A DNA stretch of 64,000 bases from Gammaproteobacteria bacterium (GTDB taxonomy: Bacteria > Pseudomonadota > Gammaproteobacteria > SZUA-140). The DNA lies in contig JADJQS010000012.1 in assembly GCA_016712635.1 (NCBI GenBank), forward strand, positions 4,593 to 68,592, given 5' to 3'. The position numbers were made by a program, and so were the translations under genes. The notes beneath the pieces are model-generated. The model had not been told where the DNA came from, searched no databases, and saw nothing but the letters and a program-made list of their open reading frames with translations. Shown one piece after another: positions 1 to 8,452 of the stretch (its first letter is position 1; each line of letters opens with the position of its first letter).

Positions 1-1157
1 TCATCGATCAGCACTGACATATGTTGTCCGATACGGCGCCGGAGTTTCTCCGCGCTGATGCTCGCCTGGGTCTCCATGAAACGTTCCATGCGATCCTGCT
101 TGATTTTCTCGGGCACGGGTTTGGAGAGCGCGTTGGCGACGGCGCCTTCCACCGGGGAGTAGGTGAAACAGCCTACGCGATCGAGCTGGGCCTCGCGCAG
201 GAAGTCGAGCAGCATTTCGAAATCCTGTTCGGTCTCGCCAGGAAAACCGACGATGAAGGTGCTCCGGATGGCGATGTCGGGGCAGATTGAGCGCCAGTGG
301 CGCAGGCGCAGCAGCACGTCTTCGCCACCGGCGGGACGCTTCATCGCCTTCAGTATGCGCGGGCTCGCGTGCTGGAACGGTATGTCGAGATAGGGCAGCA
401 GCTTGCCGTCCGCCATCAGCGGGATCACTTCGTCGACGTGGGGATACGGATACACGTAATGCAGCCGCACCCACACGCCGAGCTCGCCCAGGCTGCGTGC
501 CAGCTCGGCGAAGCGGGTCCTGAGCGGCCGTCCGCCCCAGAATCCGGTCCGATAGCGGAGATCCACCCCGTAGGCGCTGGTATCCTGCGCGATCACCAGC
601 AGCTCCTTGACGCCTGCCTTGACCAGATTTTCCGCCTCCTGCATCACCTCGCCGATCGGCCGGCTGACGAGGTCGCCGCGCATGGACGGGATGATGCAGA
701 AGGTGCAGCGGTGGTTGCAGCCTTCGGAGATTTTCAGATAGGCGTAGTGGCGCGGCGTCAGCCGGAGCCCCTGCGGCGGGACCAGGTCGGTGCGCGGATC
801 GTGCCGCGGCGGCAGATGCTCGTGAACCGCCTGCATCACCTCGTCGAGCGCATGCGGCCCGGTGACCGCGAGCACCTGCGGATGCACGTTACGGATGGTG
901 TCCTCGCGCGCGCCGAGGCAGCCGGTGACGATGACCTTGCCATTTTCGGCCAGCGCCTCGCCGATGGCGTCGAGCGATTCCTCGACGGCGCTGTCGATGA
1001 ACCCGCAGGTATTGACCACGACGAGGTCGGCTGCCGCATAGCTGGGGGCAACGACGTAGCCTTCGGCGCGGAGCTGGGTCAGGATGCGCTCGGAGTCGAC
1101 CGTGGCCTTGGGACAACCGAGGCTGACGAAGCCTACGCGGGGGATCTTTCGTGTCAT
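1..1157 (-). CDS. rimO: Ribosomal protein S12 methylthiotransferase RimO (3' end outside window)
   Basis: Radical SAM enzyme that adds a methylthio group to a conserved aspartate of ribosomal protein S12. Reading the minus strand from the ATG at 1157 gives 385 codons with no stop before the left edge, so the C-terminal TRAM region is missing. The N-terminal UPF0004 domain shows its three cluster cysteines at about residues 15 (SLGCPKA), 51 (NTCGF) and 80 (TGCLGA). The radical SAM CxxxCxxC motif is GCNHRCTFC at about 146-154, followed by a typical SPS/TIM-barrel core (FIVGFPGET). The LGCPKA and GCNHRCTFCIIP signatures separate RimO from its relative MiaB. It is divergent from the rhomboid gene on its right, with about 170 bp between them. 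Confidence 0.95.
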   Translation of the reverse strand, partial: MTRKIPRVGFVSLGCPKATVDSERILTQLRAEGYVVAPSYAAADLVVVNTCGFIDSAVEESLDAIGEALAENGKVIVTGCLGAREDTIRNVHPQVLAVTGPHALDEVMQAVHEHLPPRHDPRTDLVPPQGLRLTPRHYAYLKISEGCNHRCTFCIIPSMRGDLVSRPIGEVMQEAENLVKAGVKELLVIAQDTSAYGVDLRYRTGFWGGRPLRTRFAELARSLGELGVWVRLHYVYPYPHVDEVIPLMADGKLLPYLDIPFQHASPRILKAMKRPAGGEDVLLRLRHWRSICPDIAIRSTFIVGFPGETEQDFEMLLDFLREAQLDRVGCFTYSPVEGAVANALSKPVPEKIKQDRMERFMETQASISAEKLRRRIGQHMSVLID

Positions 1158-1330
1158 GGCGGCTGTGCGGGGAAGGAATCCTGTTGCGCGCCGGCCGGAC
1201 ATGGCCGCGGCGGCGTGCAGTATAGCACGTGCGGTCGGTTCAGCGCGGGCGGGGCCGGGTTCTGTCCGCGCCCGGCCGCCTGCTATGATACCGCAGCCAC
1301 AGCCCGGAATGACGAGCCGGCCGGTCCACC

Positions 1331-2026
1331 ATGATCCCATTGCGAGACGATAATCCGACCACCATCCGGCCCATCGTGACCGTCGGCCTGATCGCCGCCT
1401 GCGGCATGGTGTTCCTGTGGCAGTTCTCCCTCGGGCCGGCCGGGTTTGAGCGCACTGTATTCGGCCTGGGCCTGATCCCCGCCGTGTTCTACGGCAACGC
1501 GAGCCTGCCGTCCGGGCTCGAGCTGGTCCCGCCCGGCCTGACGCTGTTCACTTCCATGTTCCTGCACGGCGGCTGGATGCACCTCATCGGCAACATGCTG
1601 TACCTGTGGATCTTCGGCAACAACATCGAGGACGCCATGGGTCACACGCGCTTCATCGTGTTCTATCTGGCATGCGGCGTCGCAGCCGCGCTTGCCCAGG
1701 CAACTTTCGAATCGACCGCACAGATCCCGATGGTGGGTGCGAGCGGGGCGATCTCCGGCGTGCTCGGCGCCTATCTGCTGCTGTATCCGCGCGCACGCGT
1801 ACAGGTGCTGGTCCCGTTCGGCATTATCATGCACATGATGTCGCTGCCGGCGCTGCTGGTGCTGGGTTTCTGGTTCGTGCTGCAGCTGATCAATTCCGCG
1901 GCGGCGACGGCCGGGGAGGGCGGGACGGCATGGTTCGCCCACCTCGGCGGATTCGTCGCCGGAATGGTGCTGATCCCATTTTTCAAGCACCGGCGCGTGC
2001 GCTTCTTCAATCCCGCGCGCCACTGA
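1331..2026 (+). CDS. Rhomboid family intramembrane serine protease
   Basis: A 231-residue polytopic membrane protein of the rhomboid family, which cleaves transmembrane substrates inside the lipid bilayer. The catalytic serine lies in the GASG motif at residues 136-139 (Ser138) and the partner histidine is in AHLGG (His204). The HGGWMHLIGN segment at 79-88 is the conserved motif between the first two core helices. Roughly six hydrophobic segments are visible, as in the basic rhomboid core, with a long loop (about 36-70) after TM1. The protein ends in a basic tail. It stands alone and faces a minus-strand gene across a strong hairpin. The natural substrate cannot be told from sequence. Confidence 0.93.
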   Translation: MIPLRDDNPTTIRPIVTVGLIAACGMVFLWQFSLGPAGFERTVFGLGLIPAVFYGNASLPSGLELVPPGLTLFTSMFLHGGWMHLIGNMLYLWIFGNNIEDAMGHTRFIVFYLACGVAAALAQATFESTAQIPMVGASGAISGVLGAYLLLYPRARVQVLVPFGIIMHMMSLPALLVLGFWFVLQLINSAAATAGEGGTAWFAHLGGFVAGMVLIPFFKHRRVRFFNPARH

Positions 2027-2079
2027 CCGGGATCAGACGGGGACAGACTTGAGTCTGTCCCCGTTCACGCCTGATCCGG
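2027..2079. repeat. Long inverted repeat with GGGGACAGA core, between convergent genes
   Basis: Positions 2037-2049 and 2052-2064 form a perfect 13-bp inverted repeat around a 2-nt centre, with core GGGGACAGACT/AGTCTGTCCCC. An outer pair of arms (2027-2036, CCGGGATCAG; 2071-2079, CTGATCCGG) makes it a nested double palindrome. It fills the gap between the ends of two convergent genes, so it could stop transcription from both sides, although there is no T-run. The same GGGGACAGA core recurs at 13303-13331, which marks it as a dispersed REP-like element rather than a one-off terminator. Confidence 0.8.
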
Positions 2080-2080
2080 C

Positions 2081-2287
2081 CTAGTCGCGTTCAATCTTGA
2101 CGATCACCTGGGATGGATCTTCATCGCGTCGGTAATAGGGCGGACGCTCGAGCATCTGCGTGTAGGCGCGGTCGCGGTCAGCCTCGCTGTCGAACCAGCG
2201 GAAGGACTCCCAGTTGCTGCCGAGCAGATGGGCGGCGGACAGGGTGTCGCCCGGGGGGAGCGTGATCTTGATGCCGTATTGTTTCAT
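2081..2287 (-). CDS. Small hypothetical protein, 68 aa
   Basis: A short reading frame starting at the ATG at 2287 (MKQYGIKITLPPGD); a TTG nine bases upstream (2296) is a possible alternative. A GAGG sits very close upstream of the ATG. The product is acidic and aromatic-rich, with a WESFRWF segment and a YYRRDEDPSQV stretch and no membrane segment or known motif. It looks like a small cytosolic protein of the type that handles an in-out measure of charge, but I do not recognise the family. It lies between the palindromic element and the end of the Mrp operon, about 100 bp upstream of which there is no other gene. Confidence 0.65.
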   Translation of the reverse strand: MKQYGIKITLPPGDTLSAAHLLGSNWESFRWFDSEADRDRAYTQMLERPPYYRRDEDPSQVIVKIERD

Positions 2288-2387
2288 GATCCTCAATCCG
2301 TGTTTACGCAGCGTAATAATCCGACGATTCTGTCAGCGCGGTCCGCAATTGTAAATCGGTGACCGCACCTTCAGGTGCGTCGTCCGA

Positions 2388-2708
2388 TCAAAGCTCCGTG
2401 CCCGCGTCATCGCCGCCGCGCGGCGGGTGCAGATGCAGCGCCGCTTTGGCAAGCAGGTGGGCGCTGACCGGCGCGGTGATGAACAGGAAAAACATGATCA
2501 GCAGTTCGTGCAGGCTCAGGCCGTCGCCGCGCAGGCTGAAATAGACCGACGAGGCGACCAGCGTTGCGCCCACCCCGAGGGTGGTGGCCTTGGTCGGCCC
2601 GTGCAGGCGGCTGAAAAAGTCGGGCAACCGCGCAAGCCCGATCGATCCGATGAGGGCGAAACTCGCCCCTACGACGATAAAGAAACCGATCAATGCTTCG
2701 CTCCACAT
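2388..2708 (-). CDS. mrpG: Mrp/Pha cation:proton antiporter subunit G
   Basis: Last gene of the Mrp operon; a 106-residue protein with three hydrophobic segments. MrpG subunits (PhaG_MnhG_YufB family) are small, three-helix components needed for assembly of the multi-subunit Na+(or K+)/H+ antiporter. The conserved features seen are the first helix with a GSIGLARLPDFFSRLHGPTKATTLG segment spanning about residues 20-45, a hallmark of the family. It follows mrpF with a 13-bp gap, the only non-overlapping junction in the operon. The C-terminus is His/Pro/Gly rich (HLHPPRGGDD). Confidence 0.93.
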   Translation of the reverse strand: MWSEALIGFFIVVGASFALIGSIGLARLPDFFSRLHGPTKATTLGVGATLVASSVYFSLRGDGLSLHELLIMFFLFITAPVSAHLLAKAALHLHPPRGGDDAGTEL

Positions 2709-2721
2709 GGTCGTGTCTCCC

Positions 2722-2991
2722 CTATTCGATGATGTCGCCGCGCAGCAGGTATTTGCAGATGGCCGCGGTACCGACGAAACCCATCATGGCGATGAGCAGG
2801 GCGGCCTCAAAATACAGGTTGTCGTCCAGATGGATGCCGAGGACCATGAGCAGGGCAATGGTGTTGATGTACATGGTGTCGAGGGCTAGCGCTCGATCCG
2901 GCAGCGTGGGCCCGCGCACGGCACGCCACAGGTTGAGCAGCAAGGCCAACCCCAGCATACTGTAGGCGAGATAGATGGCAGCCGTCAGCAC
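2722..2991 (-). CDS. mrpF: Mrp/Pha cation:proton antiporter subunit F
   Basis: An 89-residue, three-helix membrane protein of the MrpF/PhaF family. The diagnostic segment is RGPTLPDRALALDT at about residues 26-39, followed by a helix with LMVLGIHL and a last helix with MMGFVGTAAICKYL. In other species MrpF has been linked to Na+ or bile-salt efflux, but within the operon it acts as part of the antiporter. Its start overlaps the end of mrpE by 7 bp, which points to translational coupling. Confidence 0.93.
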   Translation of the reverse strand: MLTAAIYLAYSMLGLALLLNLWRAVRGPTLPDRALALDTMYINTIALLMVLGIHLDDNLYFEAALLIAMMGFVGTAAICKYLLRGDIIE

Positions 2992-3476
2992 GGGAAGATC
3001 TCCTGCAGGGGCCGTTCGTAGCGCTGCTTGATCTCGGTAATCAGTGCCTCCCGGTCCGTCACGTTGAGGGCGTGGATCAGCAGCATGCGGCGGTCCGCGC
3101 TCACGTCGGCGGAGACCGTACCCGGTGTCAGCGAAATCAGGCTGGCAAACACCGTAATCGCGAATTCGTTACGCAGTTCGAGCGGGTAGTGCACGAAGCC
3201 TGGTGCAAGGTCCCGTGGGGGACGGAGGATGGTCCCGGCGACGATGAAGTTGGCGACGACGATGTCGCGCAGCAGGCGCGCGCCAAGCAACAGGATCCTG
3301 TCCGGCCGTGCGAGACGCGGCCGCTCGGGCCAGAAACGGTTGCTGAACAGCGGGATGAGTACACCGAGGATGCCGCCCAGCAGCAGGTTGCCGATACCGG
3401 CGTCATTGGCGAGAAGCAGCCAGATTACCAGCAGCGTCGCACTCAACAACGGATGGGGCAGCAGGCGGCGCATCAT
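2985..3476 (-). CDS. mrpE: Mrp/Pha cation:proton antiporter subunit E
   Basis: A 163-residue MrpE-family protein: two N-terminal hydrophobic segments (about residues 8-24 and 28-45), an arginine-rich cytoplasmic stretch, another hydrophobic segment around 65-85, and a soluble C-terminal domain with the conserved LISLTPGTVSADV sequence. MrpE is required for stable assembly of the Mrp complex. The ATG overlaps the mrpD stop by 4 bp (ATGA arrangement). Length and order match group-2 (Pha-type) operons. Confidence 0.93.
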   Translation of the reverse strand: MMRRLLPHPLLSATLLVIWLLLANDAGIGNLLLGGILGVLIPLFSNRFWPERPRLARPDRILLLGARLLRDIVVANFIVAGTILRPPRDLAPGFVHYPLELRNEFAITVFASLISLTPGTVSADVSADRRMLLIHALNVTDREALITEIKQRYERPLQEIFPC

Positions 3477-5014
3477 GGCACTACCTCGAGCGATTCATGT
3501 TCCATGAGCGGCGGGGCTGGATTGCCCAGTACGGCGTCGATGTATCCCTGCGGCAGCAGCATCTGGTCGGCAGTCGCCGTTGCATACTCCTGCACCGGGT
3601 GGGCGAACAGCATCAGCAGGGGGCTGGCCGCCAGCGGCAGCATGGCCATGGCGAGCGGAAGCACCGGCAGCGTCAGCGCCGGACGTCCGGCGCTCTTCCA
3701 GAACAGCACGCTTCCGGCGCGGCCGAGCGCGACGATGCCGAGCAGACTACCGCCGAGCAGGGTGCCCCACAGCCAGGGCATGCTGCGGTGCTCCAGGGCC
3801 GCCTCCAGTATCAGCAGCTTGCCAAGGAAACCGCTCAGCGGGGGCATGCCCGCCACGGCGATGGCGGCGAGGAAAAACACCGCGCCCGTCAGCGCCGGTC
3901 GGCCGACGGCGGTACCGGGCACCAATGCATCCGCGCCCATGCCTCGCTGGCGCGCGATTACATCGGCGAGGAGGTACAGGCACACCGTAATCATGGTGGT
4001 GTGCAGCAGATAATACAGCGCCGCGCTGATGCCGGCTGCGCTGAACAGTCCGACCCCGGCCAGAAGCGTGCCCACCGAGACTATGATCAGATAGGATACG
4101 AGCAGGCGCAGGCGGTTGGCGGCGAGCACGCCGATCGCCCCCATCGCAACGGTAAGCACCGCCAGCGGCAGCAGCCAGGGCTCGGCAACGCCTGCGGCCG
4201 CTCCGGCCCCGGCGCCAAAGATCAGGGTGAAGATGCGCAGTATGGCGTAGACGCCGACCTTGGTCATTATGGCGAACAGCGCCGCCACCGGCGCCGCCGC
4301 GGCGCTGTAGGCAGCGGGTAGCCAGAAATAGAGCGGCAGCAGCGCGGCCTTGAGCATGAACACCACCAGCAACAACAGGGCGCCGCCCCGCAGCAGGCTT
4401 GCGTTGGCCGGGTCTGGCTGCGCCGCCTGGCGCGCAAGATCCGCCATGTTCAGCGTGCCGGTGACTCCGTAGATTATCCCCACGGCAATGAGAAACAGGG
4501 CTGAACCTGCCAGATTCAGCACGACATAGTGCAAGGTCGCGCGGGTGCGCGCCGCTCCGGCGCCTTCGCCCTGCAGCAGCAGGCCGTACGACGCGATGAG
4601 CAGGATCTCGAAGAATACGAAGAGGTTGAACAGGTCGCCGGTCAGGAAGGCGCCATTGAGCCCGAGGATCTGAAACTGGAACAGAATATGGAAATAAGGA
4701 TTGGCGCGCAGCTCGCCGCTCAGGGCATACAACAGGCTGCACAGCCCCACCACCGACGTCAGGACCAGCATGAGCGCGCTGAGCCGGTCCGCCACCAGTA
4801 CGATACCGAACGGCGCCGGCCAGCCGCCCAGTGCGTAGACGCGGTAGTGGTCCGCTCCGGCGTCCAGCAGCATCCACAGCGTGACCGGGAGCAGCAGCAA
4901 GCAGCCGGTCAGGTTCATGATGCGGGCCAGCGCCTCGCGGCGGCGCACGAAGAGCAGCGACAGCGCGCCGCACAGCAGCGGCAGCACGATCGGGGCGATG
5001 ACAAGATGATTCAC
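3473..5014 (-). CDS. mrpD: Mrp/Pha cation:proton antiporter subunit D
   Basis: A 513-residue polytopic protein of the proton-conducting NADH dehydrogenase ND2/ND4/ND5-like family. MrpD and MrpA are homologous to the NuoL/M/N antiporter-like subunits of complex I and are thought to carry the proton path. About 14 hydrophobic segments are visible. Conserved charged sites inside membrane segments include an FEILLIASYGLLL motif around residue 133 and KAALLPLYFWLPAAYSAAAAP near 218-238, where the lysine and the helix-breaking prolines are family hallmarks. Start and stop both overlap their neighbours by 4 bp. Confidence 0.95.
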   Translation of the reverse strand: MNHLVIAPIVLPLLCGALSLLFVRRREALARIMNLTGCLLLLPVTLWMLLDAGADHYRVYALGGWPAPFGIVLVADRLSALMLVLTSVVGLCSLLYALSGELRANPYFHILFQFQILGLNGAFLTGDLFNLFVFFEILLIASYGLLLQGEGAGAARTRATLHYVVLNLAGSALFLIAVGIIYGVTGTLNMADLARQAAQPDPANASLLRGGALLLLVVFMLKAALLPLYFWLPAAYSAAAAPVAALFAIMTKVGVYAILRIFTLIFGAGAGAAAGVAEPWLLPLAVLTVAMGAIGVLAANRLRLLVSYLIIVSVGTLLAGVGLFSAAGISAALYYLLHTTMITVCLYLLADVIARQRGMGADALVPGTAVGRPALTGAVFFLAAIAVAGMPPLSGFLGKLLILEAALEHRSMPWLWGTLLGGSLLGIVALGRAGSVLFWKSAGRPALTLPVLPLAMAMLPLAASPLLMLFAHPVQEYATATADQMLLPQGYIDAVLGNPAPPLMEHESLEVVP

Positions 5015-5346
5015 CGGTCAGACTCTCCGCCGTCCACGTGATCCGAACCCAGTTCTACCCGCGCGCGCAGTGCCAGGATGACCAGAAAGGCCGTCATGCC
5101 GAAACCGATCACGATTGCGGTCAATACCAGCGCCTGGGGCAGCGGATCGGTATAGCCGGCGGCGTCTGCCGAGATCACCGGCGGTTGCCCTGTGACCAGA
5201 CCGCCGGAGGCGAACAGAAAGAGATTGACCGCATAGGAGAGCAGGGTCAGTCCCAGCACGACCGGATAGGTGCGCGCGCGCAGCAGCAGATACACCCCGC
5301 AAGCAGTGAGGACGCCGACCGCGGTGGCGAACAGGGCCTCCATCAC
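5011..5346 (-). CDS. mrpC: Mrp/Pha cation:proton antiporter subunit C
   Basis: A 111-residue, three-helix protein homologous to the NuoK subunit of complex I. The segment LRARTYPVVLGLTLLSYAVN at about 22-41 and the DPLPQALVLTAIVIGFG stretch at about 68-84 are typical for MrpC (MnhC). The latter carries the conserved P-Q-A-L-x-L-T-A-I-V-I motif. It overlaps mrpAB upstream and mrpD downstream by 4 bp each, so its translation is probably coupled to both. Confidence 0.95.
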   Translation of the reverse strand: MMEALFATAVGVLTACGVYLLLRARTYPVVLGLTLLSYAVNLFLFASGGLVTGQPPVISADAAGYTDPLPQALVLTAIVIGFGMTAFLVILALRARVELGSDHVDGGESDR

Positions 5347-8153
5347 TCGCGCGCCTCGCTGCCAGGTGATTCCGCCGTGCCTCGGGGCGCGGTGATCTCG
5401 CCCAGTCGTGCAAGGATGAGCATCACCGTGCCGACGACCGCGAGGTACACCCCGATATCGAACGACAGGGCGGATGCGAGCGCCACCTCGCCGATCAGCG
5501 GCAGGTGCAGGTGCGCGAAGGCAGAGGTCAGGAATGGCCGGTCGAACATCCAGCTGGCCAGTCCGGTGCCCGTGCTGATGAGGATGCCGGTGGCGATCAG
5601 CGGGTAATAATCCAGCAGAAGGCGTTCGCGCGTCCAGGCAATGCCGTTGGCGAGATACTGCAGGATCAGCGCTACCCCGGTGACGAGGCCGGCGATGAAG
5701 CCGCCGCCCGGCAGGTTGTGGCCGCGCAGGAACAGATACAGCGAGACGAGCAGTGCGAGCGGCAGCAGCGGGCGCGACAGCGTCGCCATGATGAGCGGAT
5801 AGCGGTCAGGCGACCAGGCGCGGCCGTCCGGGTCGCGCGCGGGCAGGTGTGGCCGCAGTCCGTGCAGCAGGGTGAAGATACCGACAGCCGCAATCGCCAG
5901 TACGGTGATTTCACCTAGGGTGTCGAAGCCGCGGAAATCGACCAGGATCACGTTCACCACGTTGCTGCCGCCGCCGCCCGGCACGGACTGTTGCAGGTAA
6001 TAGGTCGAGATGCTGTCGTGTTCGCGGGTCAGGAGCTGCCAGCAGGCAAAGCCGACGCCGCCGCCGGCGAGAGTCGCCAGCGCGAGGTCGCGCAGCCGGT
6101 GCGCTGCGCCGGTGCCGGTAGGAGCGTGGCGCGGTATGAAGAATAGCGCCAGCAGAAGCAGGATGATGCTGACCACCTCCACTGACAGTTGGGTCAGCGC
6201 GAGGTCCGGGGCGGAGAAGCGGGCAAAGGTGAGCGCGACGATCAGGCCCGCCACGCTGAGCAGGATCAGCGCCAGCAGCCGCTGGCGATGCCACGCCGCC
6301 GTGCCGATCGCGGCCGCGGCGAGGATCAGGCCGGCGACGAGGCTGATGCCGTCGATGGGTGTGGCGGCGGACGCGCCAAACGCTGGGGCGCCGTCGGCAA
6401 GATACGGCGCGACACCGAGTATGACGGCGGAGGCGATGAACAAGGTCAGATAGCGCTGCAAGGAACCGTTCTCCAATGCTCGCGTACTGCGCGTCGCACC
6501 GCCCATGACGGCGGCCAGCAGCAACTCGTAGTTGCGTTTTGCGCTCACCGCCGGCAGCCGGTCGTGCAGCGCGTAGATGCGCCGGCGCAGCGCATAGATC
6601 AAACCGCCACCCGCGAGAGCTGCCAGGCTCATGAGGAACGGGCCGGTGAAGCCGTGCCAGATGGCGAGGTCGTAATCCGGCACTTCCCGCTGCAGTACGC
6701 TGGCGGTGGCGAGGTCCAGCAGCGGCACTACCGTGATGACTGGCAGGATGCCCACCAGCAGGCACAGCGCCACCAGCACCTCGACCGGGATTTTCATGTA
6801 CCGCGGCGGCTCGTGCGGTGTGCGCGGAAGATCCACCGGCTCGCCGTTGAAAAATACATCGTGGATGAAACGGATCGAGTACGCGACGGCGAAGATTCCC
6901 GCCAGTACCGCGCCCGCGGGCAGGATCCAGTACAGGGAACCGAGTAATTCCTGGTTCAGCGTCTCGGCAAAGAACATCTCCTTGCTCAGGAACCCGTTGA
7001 AAAGCGGCACGCCTGCCATGGAGGCGGCTGCCACCATGGCGAGCGTGGCGGTGTGCGGCATGTAGTTCCACAGGCCGTTGATGCGCCTCATGTCGCGCGT
7101 GCCGCATTCATGGTCAATGATGCCGGCGGCCATGAACAGCGAGGCCTTGAAGGTGGCATGGTTGATGATGTGGAAAACGCCGGCCACCGCGCCGAGGTCG
7201 GTGCCCAGTCCGAACAGCAGCGTGATCAGGCCCAGATGGCTGATGGTGGAGTAGGCGAGCAGACCCTTGAGATCATGCTGGAACAGCGCGGTGTAAGCGC
7301 CGAAGAGCAGTGTCAGCAACCCCGCGCCGCCGACCAGGTAAAACCAGAGATCGGTGCCGGACAGGGCCGGATACAGGCGCGCGATCAGATAGATGCCGGC
7401 CTTGACCATGGTGGCCGAATGCAGGTACGCGCTCACCGGGGTGGGCGCGGCCATGGCATGGGGCAGCCAGAAGTGCAGCGGAAACTGCGCGGATTTGGTG
7501 AATGCGCCGAGGAGGATGAGCGCGAGCGCGGGTGCGTACAACGGATGCGCGCGGATCATCTCGCCGGAGGCGATGACGACGGACAGCTCATAGCTGCCTG
7601 TCATGTGACCCAGCAGCAGGATGCCCGCGAGCAGGGCCAGTCCGCCGCCGCCGGTGACGGCGAGGGACATGCGGGCGCCCTCCCGTGCTGCGGCCTGGTG
7701 GCGCCAGTAACCGATCAGCAGGAAGGAACTCAGGCTGGTCAATTCCCAGAAGATCAGCAGCAGGATCAGGTTGTCTGACAGCACGACGCCCAGCATGCTG
7801 CCCATGAACAGCAGCATATAGCCGTAGAAGCGCCCCATGGGGTCGCGCGACGAGAGATAATAGCGCGCATACATGATGACCAGCAGGCCGATGCCCAGTA
7901 TCAGCAGCACGAACAGCAGGCTGAGCCCGTCAAGGCGCAACGACAGGTTGAGGCCGAGCGCCGGCAGCCAGGGCAGGGTGACGGTGCTCGTCTGCCCGGC
8001 GAACACCGCGGGCATCGAGGCCGCCGCCGCGGCGAGCGCTAGCGCCGTCACGGCCGCCGCCGCCCATGCGGAGGCATTGCGTCCGTAACGTATGCACAAG
8101 CCTGGCAGGCCCGCGCCGAGGAAGGGCATGAGTATGATCAGAAGCAGGTTCAT
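5343..8153 (-). CDS. mrpAB: Fused Mrp/Pha cation:proton antiporter subunit A-B
   Basis: First gene of the antiporter operon. The chosen ATG at 8153 gives 936 residues beginning MNLLLIILMPFLGAGLPG, which matches the usual first helix of MrpA; the frame stays open upstream to 8246, with another ATG at 8180. Residues ~1-780 are MrpA, homologous to NuoL: a proton-conducting domain with FWELTSLSSFLLIGYW, KSAQFPLHFWLPHAM and HLGLITLLFGLG motifs, then the MrpA-specific C-terminal helices. The last ~150 residues form an MrpB (MnhB) domain, recognised by LYLFLRGHNLPGGGFIAGL. The A-B fusion is characteristic of group-2 (Pha-type) Mrp systems. These use the proton gradient to expel Na+ or K+ and serve alkali and salt tolerance. 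Confidence 0.94.
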   Translation of the reverse strand: MNLLLIILMPFLGAGLPGLCIRYGRNASAWAAAAVTALALAAAAASMPAVFAGQTSTVTLPWLPALGLNLSLRLDGLSLLFVLLILGIGLLVIMYARYYLSSRDPMGRFYGYMLLFMGSMLGVVLSDNLILLLIFWELTSLSSFLLIGYWRHQAAAREGARMSLAVTGGGGLALLAGILLLGHMTGSYELSVVIASGEMIRAHPLYAPALALILLGAFTKSAQFPLHFWLPHAMAAPTPVSAYLHSATMVKAGIYLIARLYPALSGTDLWFYLVGGAGLLTLLFGAYTALFQHDLKGLLAYSTISHLGLITLLFGLGTDLGAVAGVFHIINHATFKASLFMAAGIIDHECGTRDMRRINGLWNYMPHTATLAMVAAASMAGVPLFNGFLSKEMFFAETLNQELLGSLYWILPAGAVLAGIFAVAYSIRFIHDVFFNGEPVDLPRTPHEPPRYMKIPVEVLVALCLLVGILPVITVVPLLDLATASVLQREVPDYDLAIWHGFTGPFLMSLAALAGGGLIYALRRRIYALHDRLPAVSAKRNYELLLAAVMGGATRSTRALENGSLQRYLTLFIASAVILGVAPYLADGAPAFGASAATPIDGISLVAGLILAAAAIGTAAWHRQRLLALILLSVAGLIVALTFARFSAPDLALTQLSVEVVSIILLLLALFFIPRHAPTGTGAAHRLRDLALATLAGGGVGFACWQLLTREHDSISTYYLQQSVPGGGGSNVVNVILVDFRGFDTLGEITVLAIAAVGIFTLLHGLRPHLPARDPDGRAWSPDRYPLIMATLSRPLLPLALLVSLYLFLRGHNLPGGGFIAGLVTGVALILQYLANGIAWTRERLLLDYYPLIATGILISTGTGLASWMFDRPFLTSAFAHLHLPLIGEVALASALSFDIGVYLAVVGTVMLILARLGEITAPRGTAESPGSEARE

Positions 8154-8452
8154 GCTGGTCGCGTCAGTCGAGACTTCCATGCCGCGGCATCCGGGCGCGT
8201 CCCCCGCTGGCCTCGGGCGACCCGTCGCGATATCCGGCGGGAACATACAGTGTGCAATGTTAACACGGATGCCTGTTCACTGAATTACCCGAATATCCGT
8301 GCGCTCAGCGCGTATTCCGCGCTGCATGGGCATCAGGATCCTGCGCCCATGCGCGCGCAACCAAGCGGTCTCTGTCTCAATGCACTGCATTGCCGGAAGC
8401 ATCCGTAAGCGGCATAGTATTCGCGCGCATTGCAGGGCGGAGGAAGTAAATC
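8154..8452. other. Divergent intergenic region between mrpAB and the quinone oxidoreductase gene
   Basis: About 300 bp that must carry the promoters of the Mrp operon (minus) and the oxidoreductase gene (plus). An AT-richer patch at roughly 8246-8300 (around TGCAATGTTAACACGG) is the likeliest promoter zone, but I cannot assign -35/-10 boxes with confidence. A GGAGGAA ribosome-binding site sits at 8440-8446, ahead of the ATG at 8453. Confidence 0.4.
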
